This document shows, piece after piece, positions 31,692-41,177 of a stretch of 52,258 bases of DNA. Each line of letters opens with the position of its first letter. Within the stretch, counting starts at the first letter, position 1. Origin of the DNA: Paracoccaceae bacterium (GTDB taxonomy: Bacteria; Pseudomonadota; Alphaproteobacteria; Rhodobacterales; Rhodobacteraceae); NCBI GenBank assembly GCA_002709405.1, contig PAQV01000038.1, positions 1 through 52,258 of the forward strand, written 5' to 3'. The notes under the pieces are model-generated. The model had not been told where the DNA came from and did no database searches. It worked only from the letters and a program-made list of their open reading frames with translations. The position numbers and the translations under genes are program-made.

Positions 31692-32864
31692 ATGAAACGT
31701 ATCGTCATGGCGGCCGCGGGGCTCGCCACCAGCTTTGCTTTGCCCGCGTTGGCCGAAGACATCAAGGTCGGCCTCATGCTGCCCTACTCCGGCACCTATG
31801 CCTCGCTCGGGAACGATATTGAGGCGGGCTTTCGCCTGGGCCTCGACACCTACGGCGCGGATACGGGGGTGACCTTTGACATCCTGACGGAAGACACCGA
31901 GGCCAAGCCGCCGGTCGCCCTGGGCAAGGCGAAAAAGCTGATCCTGCAGGACCGGGTGGATGTCCTGTCGGGCATCGTCAGTTCCGGCGTGCTGGGTGCG
32001 ATGCGCGATCTGATCCATGGGTCCGAGGTGCCTTTGATCGTCGCCAATGCCGGCAATGACGAAGCCACGGGCGAGGCCTGTTCGCCCTGGATCACCCGCC
32101 TGTCCTTTTCGAACGGGCAGGTGAACCGGCCGATGGGCACCTGGCTGCACGAGCAGGGCGTGGGGAAGGTCTATACGCTGGCCCCTGACTATGCGGCCGG
32201 CCGCCAGATGATCGATGCCTTCACCGCCAGCTTCACCGACGCGGGCGGCGAAATCGTCGGGCAGCAGTTTACGCCCTTCGGCAAGACGCAGGATTTCGGC
32301 CCCTACCTTGCCAAGGCGCAGGCCAGCGGGGCGGATGCGGTCTACGTGTTTTATGCGGGCGGCGAGGCGATCTCGTTCGTCAAGCAATACGACAGTTTCG
32401 GGCTCAAGGCCGATCTGCCGCTTTACGGCGCGGGCTTCCTGACCTCGCCGCTATATGTCAACGCTGAAGGCCCGGCGGCCGAAGGCGTGATCGCGGCGCT
32501 GCATTACGTGCCCACGATCGAAAACGACGCCAACGCGGCCTTTACGACAGCCTTCATGGCCGAGACCGGCCGCCTGCCGTCGGAATACTCCGTGCAGGGC
32601 TATGACGCGGCCCGCGCGCTGGTCGAAGCGGTGAAATCCGGCGCGACGGACCGGGCGTCGCTGGGGGCCGCCCTGCGCAAGGTCAGCTTCGACGGGCCGC
32701 GGGGCAAGCTGTCGATCGATCCGGTGACCAACAACCTGATCCAGCCGATCTATGTCTACGAAACCGTGGCCGGTGACGATGGCCTGACCCAGAAGGTGCT
32801 TGCCACGCTTCCGGCCTCTGCCGATCCGGCGAATGGCTGCGAACTGGCGCCGGTTTCGAACTGA
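31692..32864 (+). CDS. Branched-chain/aromatic-acid type ABC transporter substrate-binding protein
   Basis: A 390-residue periplasmic protein of the LivK-like type I fold. The signal peptide covers residues 1-21 (ending LPALA). The mature part opens IKVGLMLPYSGTYASLGNDI, the standard ligand-binding start, and continues GKAKKLILQDRVDVLSGIVS. GGAGGA lies 6 bases before the ATG. It heads a five-gene importer that converges on benABCD. Related importers carry benzoate, hydroxybenzoates or phenylpropenoids as well as amino acids, so an aromatic acid is my preferred but unproven ligand. Confidence 0.92.
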   Translation: MKRIVMAAAGLATSFALPALAEDIKVGLMLPYSGTYASLGNDIEAGFRLGLDTYGADTGVTFDILTEDTEAKPPVALGKAKKLILQDRVDVLSGIVSSGVLGAMRDLIHGSEVPLIVANAGNDEATGEACSPWITRLSFSNGQVNRPMGTWLHEQGVGKVYTLAPDYAAGRQMIDAFTASFTDAGGEIVGQQFTPFGKTQDFGPYLAKAQASGADAVYVFYAGGEAISFVKQYDSFGLKADLPLYGAGFLTSPLYVNAEGPAAEGVIAALHYVPTIENDANAAFTTAFMAETGRLPSEYSVQGYDAARALVEAVKSGATDRASLGAALRKVSFDGPRGKLSIDPVTNNLIQPIYVYETVAGDDGLTQKVLATLPASADPANGCELAPVSN

Positions 32865-32880
32865 TCCGTCCTGACTGTGT

Positions 32881-32912
32881 CGCGCCTGGCGGAGCCACCT
32901 CCGGCAGGCGCG
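32881..32912 (+). promoter_or_regulatory. Stem-loop between binding-protein and permease genes
   Basis: Two 14-base arms (32881-32894 and 32899-32912) pair at 13 positions with one G-G mismatch around a CCAC loop. No T-run follows. It sits directly after the binding-protein stop, like those at 22851 and 51013. Confidence 0.65.
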
Positions 32913-32928
32913 CCCAAGGAGACCCCTC

Positions 32929-33798
32929 ATGACATCCGACCTTGGTTTCTGGACCCTGCAGGCGCTCAACGCGCTGCAATTGTCCATGCTGCTTTTCCTG
33001 CTGTCCATCGGCCTGACGGTGATTTTCGGCCTGATGCATTTCGTCAACCTCGCCCATGGCTCGCTTTATGCCGTCGGAGCCTATGCCGGGGCGGCCGCGG
33101 CTGCGGTCGGCGGCTTCTGGATGGGGCTTTTCGTGGCGCCCGTTGCCGTGGCCGGGATGGGGGTGCTGCTGTATTCCGGGCTGATCAAGCGGATGCGGCG
33201 GTCGGGCCCGATGGCCCAGGTGCTGGTGACCTTCGGCCTGATCTTCGTTCTGCTGGACCTGACCCGGATCTTCTGGGGAGACCTGCCGCTGGCCATCGAA
33301 AAACCCGGCTTTCTGAGCGGACGCGTGGCGCTGTTGGGCATCGAATACCCTGCCTACCGCCTGTTCGTCATCGCCCTGGGCCTGGCGATATTCACCGGGC
33401 TGGCCTGGGTGCTGGGGCAGACACAGGTCGGCGCGATGATCCGCGCGGGCGTCGACAATGACGCCATGGCCGCCTGCCTCGGGATCAACGTGGAACGGCT
33501 GTTCTTCACCGTCTTCTGCGTCGGCTGTGCGCTGGCCGGGCTGGCGGGCGTGGTCGCCGCACCTCTGCTGAGCGTGACGCCGGACATGGGCCTGCAGATC
33601 CTGATCCCGACGCTGATCGTCATCGTCATCGGGGGCCTCGGGTCGCTGAAAGGCGCGATTGCCGGGTCGCTGATCTACGGCTTCGTCCAGACCTTCGGCG
33701 CGGTGCTGGCCCCGCAGCTGGCCTCCGTTCTCATCTATGCCCTTTTGGCCGCGGTGCTCGTGATCCGCCCGATGGGCCTGTTCCCGGCGAAAGGATAA
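32929..33798 (+). CDS. livH: Branched-chain type ABC transporter permease LivH
   Basis: A 289-residue membrane protein with about eight helices. LSIGLTVIFGLMHFVNLAHG is the LivH N-terminal signature. GVDNDAMAACLGINVERLFF is the cytoplasmic coupling loop, followed by IVIVIGGLGSLKGAIAGSLI near the end. AAGGAG precedes the ATG. It pairs with LivM to form the channel; the two genes are 3 bases apart. Confidence 0.94.
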   Translation: MTSDLGFWTLQALNALQLSMLLFLLSIGLTVIFGLMHFVNLAHGSLYAVGAYAGAAAAAVGGFWMGLFVAPVAVAGMGVLLYSGLIKRMRRSGPMAQVLVTFGLIFVLLDLTRIFWGDLPLAIEKPGFLSGRVALLGIEYPAYRLFVIALGLAIFTGLAWVLGQTQVGAMIRAGVDNDAMAACLGINVERLFFTVFCVGCALAGLAGVVAAPLLSVTPDMGLQILIPTLIVIVIGGLGSLKGAIAGSLIYGFVQTFGAVLAPQLASVLIYALLAAVLVIRPMGLFPAKG

Positions 33799-33801
33799 AA
33801 G

Positions 33802-34803
33802 ATGTTCCGACACACGCCCCTGCGCTATATCGCGCTGGCCCTGCTGGCCGCCGGAGCCCTGTTCCAGGCCGCCACGGCGGGCTACTTCGGCCTGGAAATC
33901 CTGATCGAGATCCTGATCCTCGCCATGCTGGTCCTGGCCCTGGACATGGTCGCGGGCTTCGGGGGCATGGTGTCCCTGTGCCATGGCGCGTTGATGGGGG
34001 TCGGCGCCTATGCCTTCGCGACCTTCGGCGGGATCCTCGGACTGACGCCCCTGGTGTCGCTGGTCGGCGCCATCGCCCTGACCGGGGCCACCGCCTGGGT
34101 CATCGGCGCGGTCTGTGCGCGCAGCCACGGCATCTATTTCATCATGGCCACGCTGGCCTTCGGGCAGATGGCCTATTCCTACGTGTTCCAGACCCCGTTC
34201 TTCGGCGGTGACGACGGCATGGGTGGGATCGAGCGGCTGGACCTCACGGCCCTCGGCATCGACCTGACCGACAGCCGCAGCTTTGCGCTGTTCTGCCTGG
34301 GCGTGCTGGGGCTGGTCTACCTGGCCACCGTCGCGGTCCTGCGCTCGGGCCTTGGCCGGTCGCTGACCGGCGTCATGCACAGCGAACAGCGGATGCGTGC
34401 GCTGGGGCTGACGGTCTGGCGGGTGAAGGCGGATGTCTTTGGCCTGTCGGGCATGATCGCGGGCCTGGCGGGGGCTCTGTCTGCGATGCACATCATGTAT
34501 ATCTCGCCCGGCCTTCTGGACTGGACCGTGTCGGGCGAGGCGCTGGTGGTGGTGATCCTCGGCGGCCTCGGCACGCTGGTCGGGCCGATGATCGGGGCCG
34601 TAGCTCTGGTCGTGCTGAAACATGAACTTAGCGCCATCACGCCCTACTGGCACCTGGTCGTGGGCCTGCTGCTGATCGGTGTCGTCATGAGCCGCGCCAA
34701 CGGCATCTTCGGCTGGATCGAAGCACAGATCGGGGCGCGGCTGGACAAGCGGCTCAACGACATCACGCGTCCGCAGCCGACGGAGGAGCCTCGCGATGCT
34801 TGA
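33802..34803 (+). CDS. livM: Branched-chain type ABC transporter permease LivM
   Basis: A 333-residue membrane protein with about ten helices. ALDMVAGFGGMVSLCHGALMGVG, here in two adjoining parts, is the LivM signature. ARSHGIYFIMATLAFGQM and the coupling loop HSEQRMRALGLTVWRVK follow, then VVVILGGLGTLVGPMIGA. It partners LivH. Its end overlaps livG by 8 bases through ATGCTTGA. Confidence 0.94.
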   Translation: MFRHTPLRYIALALLAAGALFQAATAGYFGLEILIEILILAMLVLALDMVAGFGGMVSLCHGALMGVGAYAFATFGGILGLTPLVSLVGAIALTGATAWVIGAVCARSHGIYFIMATLAFGQMAYSYVFQTPFFGGDDGMGGIERLDLTALGIDLTDSRSFALFCLGVLGLVYLATVAVLRSGLGRSLTGVMHSEQRMRALGLTVWRVKADVFGLSGMIAGLAGALSAMHIMYISPGLLDWTVSGEALVVVILGGLGTLVGPMIGAVALVVLKHELSAITPYWHLVVGLLLIGVVMSRANGIFGWIEAQIGARLDKRLNDITRPQPTEEPRDA

Positions 34804-35539
34804 GACCCGCAACCTCGACAAATCCTTCGGCGCCGTTCACGTCACGCGCGACGTGTCGTTCCGGCTGGAAAAGGGCGAACGGAGGGTGATCCTGGGCCCG
34901 AACGGGGCCGGCAAGACAACGCTCTTCAACCTGCTGGCCGGCGAACTGATCCCCGACAGCGGCGCAATCATGCTGGCCGGAGAGGACGTCACCTCCCTGC
35001 CGGTGGCCAGCCGGGCCCGGCGCGGGCTGTCGCGCAGTTATCAGAAGAACACTCTCTTTGACGGCCTGTCGGTCGAGGAAAACCTCGGCCTTGCCGCCAG
35101 CATCCATACCGGGTTCGGCACGCGGCTTTGGGGCGACAGCCTGTCCCGCCCCGAGGTGCGCGAGATCGTCGAGGATGTCGCCGCCCAGGTGAACCTGCAG
35201 CCTTATTTGCATGCCCGCGTGTCCGAGGTCAGCTATGGCGTCCGGCGCCAGCTGGAGGTCGGTGTCGCCCTGGCCACCCGGCCGCGCGTGTTGTTGATGG
35301 ACGAACCGACCAGCGGCGTCGGCCCCGAAATGGCGGGGGCGTTCCATGCCCTGCTGGCGGGCCTGCCGCGCGACCTGACGATCCTGATCATCGAACACGA
35401 CATGGACCTCGCTTTCGAGGTCGCCGACAGCATCACCGTCCTGAATTACGGCGAGGTGGTCTTTGACGGCGCGCCCGAGACAGCGCGGGGATCGGATCTG
35501 CTGAAGGAAATCTATCTGGGGAGCTGGGAACATGCTTGA
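34796..35539 (+). CDS. livG: Branched-chain type ABC transporter ATPase LivG
   Basis: A 247-residue ATPase with Walker A LGPNGAGKTTLFNLL and Walker B VLLMDEPTSGVGPE. The signature is the degenerate VSEVSYGVRRQLEVG form usual in LivG, and the switch His is in IIEHDMDLAFEVAD. YQKNTLFDGLSVEENL is the Q-loop region. It works as a heterodimer with LivF. It overlaps both neighbours by 8 bases, so translation is tightly coupled. Confidence 0.95.
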   Translation: MLETRNLDKSFGAVHVTRDVSFRLEKGERRVILGPNGAGKTTLFNLLAGELIPDSGAIMLAGEDVTSLPVASRARRGLSRSYQKNTLFDGLSVEENLGLAASIHTGFGTRLWGDSLSRPEVREIVEDVAAQVNLQPYLHARVSEVSYGVRRQLEVGVALATRPRVLLMDEPTSGVGPEMAGAFHALLAGLPRDLTILIIEHDMDLAFEVADSITVLNYGEVVFDGAPETARGSDLLKEIYLGSWEHA

Positions 35540-36224
35540 ACTGGCAGCGGTGAATTCGGGCTACGGCGAAACGCAGGTTCTGCATGGCATGAGCCTGACC
35601 GCCCGGGCGGGCCGGGTCATGGCGATCCTCGGGCGCAATGGCGCGGGCAAATCCACGACGCTGAAGACCATCATGGGCCTGTTGCCCCGCACCGCAGGAG
35701 ACATCCGGTTCGAAGGTCAGCCCATCGACCGTCACCCCTACGAGATCGCCAAGCGCGGCATCGCCTACGTGCCAGAGACGCGCGATATCTTCCCGTCATT
35801 GACGGTGCGCGAGAACCTCGAACTGACGGCCAAGCGCTTCGGCGGCGGCGGTTGGACGATGGACCGGGTGTTGGAGCTGTTTCCCCGGCTGGGCGAACGG
35901 ATGGCCAATGGCGGCACGCAATTGTCGGGCGGCGAACAGCAGATGCTGGCCATCGCGCGGGCGCTGCTGATGAACCCGCGCCTGCTGATCCTGGATGAAC
36001 CGACCGAGGGCCTGGCCCCGATCATCGTGCAGCTGATCCACGACAAGCTGCAGGAGCTGAAGGCCGAGGGCCTGTCGATGATCATCGTCGAGCAGAACTT
36101 CGGCTTTGCCACGTCGCTTGCCGACGACGTGGTGGTCGTCGGCAAGGGCCAGATCGTCTGGGAGGGCAGCGCGGCCGAGATCCGCGCCGACAGCGATACC
36201 CAGCACCGCTGGCTGGGCGTGTGA
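35532..36224 (+). CDS. livF: Branched-chain type ABC transporter ATPase LivF
   Basis: A 230-residue ATPase with Walker A LGRNGAGKSTTLKT, Q-loop YVPETRDIFPSLTVREN, signature LSGGEQQMLAIARAL and Walker B LLILDEPTEGLAP. IVEQNFGFA replaces the switch His with Gln, the normal LivF form. It is the last gene of the importer. Its TGA abuts the stop codon of the convergent LysR gene with no base between, so transcripts from both sides must overlap or end within coding sequence. Confidence 0.95.
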   Translation: MLELAAVNSGYGETQVLHGMSLTARAGRVMAILGRNGAGKSTTLKTIMGLLPRTAGDIRFEGQPIDRHPYEIAKRGIAYVPETRDIFPSLTVRENLELTAKRFGGGGWTMDRVLELFPRLGERMANGGTQLSGGEQQMLAIARALLMNPRLLILDEPTEGLAPIIVQLIHDKLQELKAEGLSMIIVEQNFGFATSLADDVVVVGKGQIVWEGSAAEIRADSDTQHRWLGV

Positions 36225-37133
36225 TCAGGCGGCGCTGAGATGGATCGACTGCCTGCGCGCCGTCCGCTGCGCGATCCGCAGCAGGTTCTGCACCGGCGCG
36301 CCGCGTTCATCCAGCCGGAAGTTCAGCGCCAGCGTGCTGGTGCCAAGCCCCGGCCGGACTTCGCAGAACCGCACGCCATTGCGCGGCTGGGTGCCGACGG
36401 CGGCGGGCACGATGCAGATGCCTTCGCCGATGGCGACAAGGCTCAGCGCGGTATGGGCGTCCATGGTCCAGACCTGGCGGTGCGTGTCCAACCCCTGCAC
36501 CGCGCAGGCCGCCAGCACCGTGTCGGCATAGCTGGGGCGGGGGAATTCCGGGTAAAGCACATAGGCCGTGTCGGGCAGCGAGGCGAGGTCGAGGATACCG
36601 TTCATGCCCACGTCAAACGTGTCAGGGATGGCGGCGATCAGCGGCTCTTCCAGCAGCTTGCGGGTGGCGATCTCGGCATCCTCAAGCGCGGGCCGGGTAA
36701 AGGCCGCGTCGAGTTCGCGCGCGACAAGCCCCTGATGCAACTGGGCATTGTTCATCGGGAAGAGGCTGAGATCGACATCGGGAAACTCGGCGCGAAAGCT
36801 TTTGACGACCTCCGGAACAATGCCGAAGGTGGCCGATCCGACAAAGCCGATGCGCAGCCGCCCCTGTGCCCCCTGCCCCAGCCGACGCACCTCTGTCTGG
36901 GCGTCGTCGAGTTGCTTCAGGATGCGCCTGGCGTGATCCAGCATGCGTTCGCCCGCCGGGGTCAGGCGTGTCGAACTGCGGCTGCGGTCAAACAGCAGCG
37001 TGCCGATCTCGTCCTCCAGCGCCTTGATCTGGCGGCTAAGAGGCGGCTGCGCGATGTTCAGGCGATCCGCCGCGCGACCGAAATGCAGTTCTTCGGCGAC
37101 AGCGATGAAGTACGTCAGGTGCTTGAGGCGCAT
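36225..37133 (-). CDS. LysR-family transcriptional regulator
   Basis: A 302-residue regulator. LKHLTYFIAVAEELHFGRAA leads into RLNIAQPPLSRQIKALE, the helix-turn-helix form shared by the CatR/BenM/CbnR group. The effector domain includes GFVGSATFGIVPEVVKSFR. It lies 101 bases downstream of benD on the same strand and may be co-transcribed with ben genes. It is related to the LysR at 41196, so two paralogous regulators flank the benzoate operon. Their division of labour is unknown; catechol/muconate and benzoate sensing is one possibility. Confidence 0.88.
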   Translation of the reverse strand: MRLKHLTYFIAVAEELHFGRAADRLNIAQPPLSRQIKALEDEIGTLLFDRSRSSTRLTPAGERMLDHARRILKQLDDAQTEVRRLGQGAQGRLRIGFVGSATFGIVPEVVKSFRAEFPDVDLSLFPMNNAQLHQGLVARELDAAFTRPALEDAEIATRKLLEEPLIAAIPDTFDVGMNGILDLASLPDTAYVLYPEFPRPSYADTVLAACAVQGLDTHRQVWTMDAHTALSLVAIGEGICIVPAAVGTQPRNGVRFCEVRPGLGTSTLALNFRLDERGAPVQNLLRIAQRTARRQSIHLSAA

Positions 37134-37234
37134 CGGAATGGCCCTTTCGATGAAAGCTGGGGAACGGTCCGCGTGGGCGGTCCGGAGACAGGCCGCGGAT
37201 CCTCATCCACGGCCCCTTGGTGGTCTCTGGGTCG

Positions 37235-38023
37235 TCAGCCCGTGTCGCCGCCGGCGACGACCAGCGTGCTGCCGGTGATGTAGGACGCCTCTTGCGAGGC
37301 CAGGAACAGGATCGGCGCGACCTGTTCGTCCAGCGTGCCGTAGCGCCCCATCAGGGTCGACGTGGTCACCTGTTTGACCGCCTGCGCCATCCAGCGCTGC
37401 TCGGCCTTGGTGTCGCCCTTGGCATTGCGCGGAATGCGCCGGGGCGGGGCGTCGGTCCCGCCGGGGGCTGCGGCGACCACGCGGATATTGTGCTTGGCCA
37501 GTTCCATCGCCAAAGACGCGGTCAGCGCGTTCACGCCCCCCTTTGCCGCCGAATAGGGCACCCGGTGGATGCCGCGCGTGGCGTTGGACGAGACATTGAC
37601 GATCACCCCGCCGCCCCGTGCCTTCAGCGGCGCGATGGCCGCGCGGCACGACCAGAGGGTCGGCATCAGCGACCGGCGGACCTCGGCTTCGATCTGGTCG
37701 GGCGTGAATTCGGCAAAGGGGCGCATGCGGATCGCCCCGCCGACGCCTGTCACGACGATATCGATCCCGCCGAAGGCCTCGGTGGCGGCCGCCATCACGG
37801 CCTCCGCCCCTTCGTAGGTTTCCAGATCCGCGATCACCGCACGCGCCCGACCCGGTCCGCTGGCGTCGATCTGGGCGGCCACCTCGGGGGTGAACTCGGC
37901 GCGATCGGCCAGCAGGACATCGGCCCCTTCGGCGCAGGCGCGGGCCGCGACGCCAAGGCCTATGCCCTGGGCCGCGCCCGTCACCACCATGACCTGCCCC
38001 TTGAAACGATCGGGACAGATCAT
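37235..38023 (-). CDS. benD: 1,6-dihydroxycyclohexa-2,4-diene-1-carboxylate dehydrogenase BenD
   Basis: A 262-residue SDR. TGAAQGIGLG (about residues 15-24) binds NAD, VNVSSNATRG carries the catalytic Ser, and YSAAKGGVNALTASLAMELA contains Tyr and Lys. VVAAAPGGTDAPPRR is characteristic of BenD. The NNxG motif of strand 4 reads VTGVGG, an atypical form. It oxidises and decarboxylates the benzoate cis-diol to catechol with NAD reduction. Its ATG overlaps the benC stop by 4 bases. It is the second enzymatic step encoded by the operon. Confidence 0.88.
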   Translation of the reverse strand: MICPDRFKGQVMVVTGAAQGIGLGVAARACAEGADVLLADRAEFTPEVAAQIDASGPGRARAVIADLETYEGAEAVMAAATEAFGGIDIVVTGVGGAIRMRPFAEFTPDQIEAEVRRSLMPTLWSCRAAIAPLKARGGGVIVNVSSNATRGIHRVPYSAAKGGVNALTASLAMELAKHNIRVVAAAPGGTDAPPRRIPRNAKGDTKAEQRWMAQAVKQVTTSTLMGRYGTLDEQVAPILFLASQEASYITGSTLVVAGGDTG

Positions 38024-39051
38024 GCGGCGACCTCTTTGGGCGCCTCGGAGGGCGTGAATTTCTCGTAATGGAAACTCGCCGGGGTCAGCCCCTTGTCCTG
38101 GAAGAAGACACGCACCGCCTCGACCATCGGCGGCGGGCCGCAGAGGTAAACGTCGATCTCGCCGTCGTTCAACTGCTCGTCGGTCAGGTGGTGGGTGACA
38201 TAACCCTTCAGGGGATGCGCGCTGTCCTGATCCGCGACACAGCAGGCAACAGACAGGTTCGGCAGCCGCGCGGCCAGGGCATCGATCCGGTCGACCTCGA
38301 CCAGGTCGGCGTCGGTCGTGACACCATAGACAAGGTGCACGGGCTGGGTGGTCTGCCCCTTCTCGGCCATGACCTCCAACATCGACAGGATCGGGGCCAG
38401 GCCGGTGCCGCCCGCCAGCAGCAACAGCGGGCGCTTGATTTCCCGCAGAAAGAAGCTGCCATAGGGCCCGGTAAACCGCATGGTCTGACCGAGTTCGACG
38501 GTGTCCGTCAGATGGCGGCTCATGGCGCCGCCGGGGACATTGCGGATGAGGAAAGTCGCCTCGACCGCCCCGGGGGCGGAGCTGAAGGAATAGGACCGCG
38601 ACTGGCCATTCGGCAGGGCGAGGTTGACGTATTGCCCCGGCAGGAAATCCAAGGCCGCCGGGTTGGGCAGCGTCAGCCCCAGCCGGATCGTCGTGTCCGA
38701 CAGACGGTCCAGCGTGGTCATCTCACCCTGGAATTCCGCAGGCGTCAGCTTGCAGGAGGACGACGGCACGGGCACCGAGACGACGCAATCGCCCTCGGGC
38801 ACCATCTGGCAGGACAGCACGTAGCCCTCCTGCGCTTCACCGTCGGACAGCGCCTCTTCCAGGTAGTCGTCGCCAAGATCAAAGGCCCCCTGTTCGCAAC
38901 GGCACTTGCAGGTGCCGCAGACGCCGTCGGAGCAATCCACCGGCAGGTTCACCTTCTGCCGGTAGGCCGCGTCCATCACGGTTTCCATCGGGTTGACCTG
39001 GATGACGCGCGTGACGCCATCCTCGAAGTTCAATGCTACGCGATAGCTCAT
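38020..39051 (-). CDS. benC: Benzoate 1,2-dioxygenase reductase component BenC
   Basis: A 343-residue electron-transfer protein. The N-terminal plant-type [2Fe-2S] ferredoxin has Cys40, Cys45, Cys48 and Cys81 (CSDGVCGTCKC, then VLSCQM). An FAD domain follows (YSFSSAPG with RSYSF), then the NADH domain with LLLLAGGTGLAPILSMLE and the YLCGPPPMVEAV ending. This domain order is that of the class IB dioxygenase reductases. It passes electrons from NADH to the BenAB oxygenase. It is 9 bases downstream of benB. Confidence 0.93.
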   Translation of the reverse strand: MSYRVALNFEDGVTRVIQVNPMETVMDAAYRQKVNLPVDCSDGVCGTCKCRCEQGAFDLGDDYLEEALSDGEAQEGYVLSCQMVPEGDCVVSVPVPSSSCKLTPAEFQGEMTTLDRLSDTTIRLGLTLPNPAALDFLPGQYVNLALPNGQSRSYSFSSAPGAVEATFLIRNVPGGAMSRHLTDTVELGQTMRFTGPYGSFFLREIKRPLLLLAGGTGLAPILSMLEVMAEKGQTTQPVHLVYGVTTDADLVEVDRIDALAARLPNLSVACCVADQDSAHPLKGYVTHHLTDEQLNDGEIDVYLCGPPPMVEAVRVFFQDKGLTPASFHYEKFTPSEAPKEVAA

Positions 39052-39060
39052 GATCCCCCC

Positions 39061-39561
39061 TCAGACGTGGTACACGTCGATGACCTGGTGGATGTAATCG
39101 TCCTTCAGGATCACCTTTTTCGCGGTGATCCGGGGCGCATCTGCAGACAGGTCGATGGTGTAGAAGGAAGTGCCGAAGAAGGTGGACGTCTTCTTGTAGC
39201 GGTGGCTGAGCGTGTGCCAGTTGAACCGCAGGTCGATCTCTGTTTCGCGGCGCTCGAGGATCTCGATGTTCGAGATCATGTGGCTGGTGCGCGGTTCGGG
39301 CATGGTCGCGCCCGAGCGTTCCGTCTTGATCCGGAACACGCGGTCCTCAAGCCCCGCGCGGTCGGGGTAATAGATCAGCGACACCTGGCTTTGCGGGTCT
39401 TCGACCAGCTGGTCGTCATCGTCCCAGGTGGGCATCCAGAAGCTGGCCTCGGGCGCGTAACATTCCAGCCAGGCATCCCATTCGCGGTCATCCAGCAGGC
39501 GGGCTTCGCGATAGAGGAAATTGGTGATGGCGGTCAGGTCGGATTGGACGGGCGCGTTCAT
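39061..39561 (-). CDS. benB: Benzoate 1,2-dioxygenase small subunit BenB
   Basis: A 166-residue beta subunit with the nuclear-transport-factor-2-like cone fold. [20 protein letters not shown] is the usual N-terminal helix, and [20 protein letters not shown] follows. The conserved [10 protein letters not shown] and the ending [17 protein letters not shown] are typical of BenB/XylY. It is structural and forms an (alpha-beta)3 oxygenase with BenA. Its ATG overlaps the benA stop (ATGA). Confidence 0.92.
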   Translation of the reverse strand: MNAPVQSDLTAITNFLYREARLLDDREWDAWLECYAPEASFWMPTWDDDDQLVEDPQSQVSLIYYPDRAGLEDRVFRIKTERSGATMPEPRTSHMISNIEILERRETEIDLRFNWHTLSHRYKKTSTFFGTSFYTIDLSADAPRITAKKVILKDDYIHQVIDVYHV

Positions 39562-40910
39562 GCCAGTTCCTCCTCGCGGGTGGTGGCCTCTTCGGCGTCA
39601 AGCGCCTTCAGCAGGGTGTCGGCCCAGAATTCGTGCTGGCGGACGAACAGGCCCTCGTCCTCGGCCCGCTCGGCGCTCAGGATCGGGGTCATGCCCATCG
39701 CGCGGGCATTGTCGTCCGGCCCATCGACCCAGCGAGAAGCCCCCCGGCTGAGGTCGTTCCAGACACCATCGGCGGCGGCATAAGCTTCCTGGCAGGCGCG
39801 GAATTCTTCCAGGTCGTCGGGCGTTCCCATGCCCGAGACGTTGAAGAAATCCTCGTATTGGCGCAGGCGCGTCGCGCGTTCCTCGGCGGGCTCACCAACG
39901 GGCGCAAAGCAGTAGATGGTGATCTCGGTCTTGTCGACGGACACCGGGCGCACCACCCGGATCTGGGTCGAGAACTGGTCCATCAGGTAGACATTCGGAT
40001 AAAGGCCCAGGTTGCGGGTCTGGCCGACGATGAACTGCGTGCGCTCGGCGCCCAGCCGTTCGGTCAGGGCGTCCTTGTGGTTCCAGACCGGGCGCACCTC
40101 GGGGTTCAGCGTCTGCGTCCACAGCAGGATGTGGCCCTGTTCGAATCCATAGACACCGCCCACGGATTTCGACCATCCGTTCGCATCAACCGCCTTGGTG
40201 CCCTCGTCCTTGCGGTGGCCCATGGTGGCGGCATAATTCCAGTGGACCGAGCTGACGTGATAGCCGTCCGCGCCGTTCTCCATCTGCAATTTCCAATTGC
40301 CATCAAAGGTATAGCTGGAATTCCCCCGCAGCACCTCCAGCCCGTTCGGCGCCTGGTCAACGATCTGGTCGATGATGACCCGGGTTTCGCCAAGGTAGTC
40401 TTCAAGCTCCAGGACATCCGGGTTCAGCGAGCCGAAGAGGAACCCCTTGTAACTGCCGAACTTTGCAACCGTCTTCAGGTTGTGCGACCCGTCCTTGTTG
40501 AAGCCCTCGGGGTAAGCGCCGGTCTTGCCGTCCTTCACTTTCAGCAGCTTGCCGGTGTTGTTGAAGGTCCAGCCGTGGAACTGGCAGGTAAAGCTTGCCT
40601 TGTTGCCATGCTTGCGCCGGCACAGCGTCGCCCCGCGATGGGCGCAGGCATTGACCACGGCGTGCAGCTCGCCCTCCTTGTCGCGGGTGATGATGATCGG
40701 CACGCGCCCGATCCAGGTGGTGAAATAGTCGTTATTGTTCGGGATCTGGCTTTCGTGGGCCAGGTAGACCCAGTTGCCCTCGAAGATGTGCTTCATCTCC
40801 AGCTCGAACATCTCGGCATCGGTAAAGATATCGCGGCGGCAGCGGTGGATCCCGGTCTGCGGGTCCTCGATGACGGCATTCTGGATGCGCGCTCTCAGGT
40901 CGTTGGTCAT
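39558..40910 (-). CDS. benA: Benzoate 1,2-dioxygenase large subunit BenA
   Basis: A 450-residue Rieske oxygenase alpha subunit. The Rieske cluster ligands are Cys89-x-His91 ([11 protein letters not shown]) and Cys109-x2-His112 (CQFHGW). The mononuclear iron site has His218 and His223 ([15 protein letters not shown]). It dihydroxylates benzoate at carbons 1 and 2. GGAGGAAAGACC before the ATG at 40910 fixes the start; the longer open frame runs through the promoter region. The partner benD supports benzoate rather than anthranilate as substrate. Toluate or a substituted benzoate remains possible. No catechol-cleavage genes are visible nearby. Confidence 0.92.
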   Translation of the reverse strand: MTNDLRARIQNAVIEDPQTGIHRCRRDIFTDAEMFELEMKHIFEGNWVYLAHESQIPNNNDYFTTWIGRVPIIITRDKEGELHAVVNACAHRGATLCRRKHGNKASFTCQFHGWTFNNTGKLLKVKDGKTGAYPEGFNKDGSHNLKTVAKFGSYKGFLFGSLNPDVLELEDYLGETRVIIDQIVDQAPNGLEVLRGNSSYTFDGNWKLQMENGADGYHVSSVHWNYAATMGHRKDEGTKAVDANGWSKSVGGVYGFEQGHILLWTQTLNPEVRPVWNHKDALTERLGAERTQFIVGQTRNLGLYPNVYLMDQFSTQIRVVRPVSVDKTEITIYCFAPVGEPAEERATRLRQYEDFFNVSGMGTPDDLEEFRACQEAYAAADGVWNDLSRGASRWVDGPDDNARAMGMTPILSAERAEDEGLFVRQHEFWADTLLKALDAEEATTREEELA

Positions 40911-41063
40911 GGTCTTTCCTCCGGTCTGGCGGATCCCGGTGTGACGGGATCTTGGCTGGCAAGCTGGCCGGGCAGCCATGGCGTGGACGACAGGGTGCAA
41001 GACATCGTGTCCCGGAACAGTCCCGGGAACAGGCGGCACGGACGGCCGCCTTGATGCAATTTG

Positions 41064-41079
41064 GGTATCGCCTGATACC
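41064..41079. promoter_or_regulatory. Dyad in the benA upstream region
   Basis: GGTATC-N4-GATACC is a perfect 6-bp dyad 154 bases upstream of benA and 117 bases upstream of the divergent LysR gene. It contains GTAT and ATAC in the order opposite to the BenM/CatM consensus, so it may be an accessory activator site. Confidence 0.45.
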
Positions 41080-41177
41080 TCCCTGCCGGCAGCATCCTCC
41101 TCTACCCGGCTCAACCAAGCTTGGGGTAAGGTGACAAAAAGAAGTCGTTTTGACCAAGATCAAGTTGATCTGTTTCC

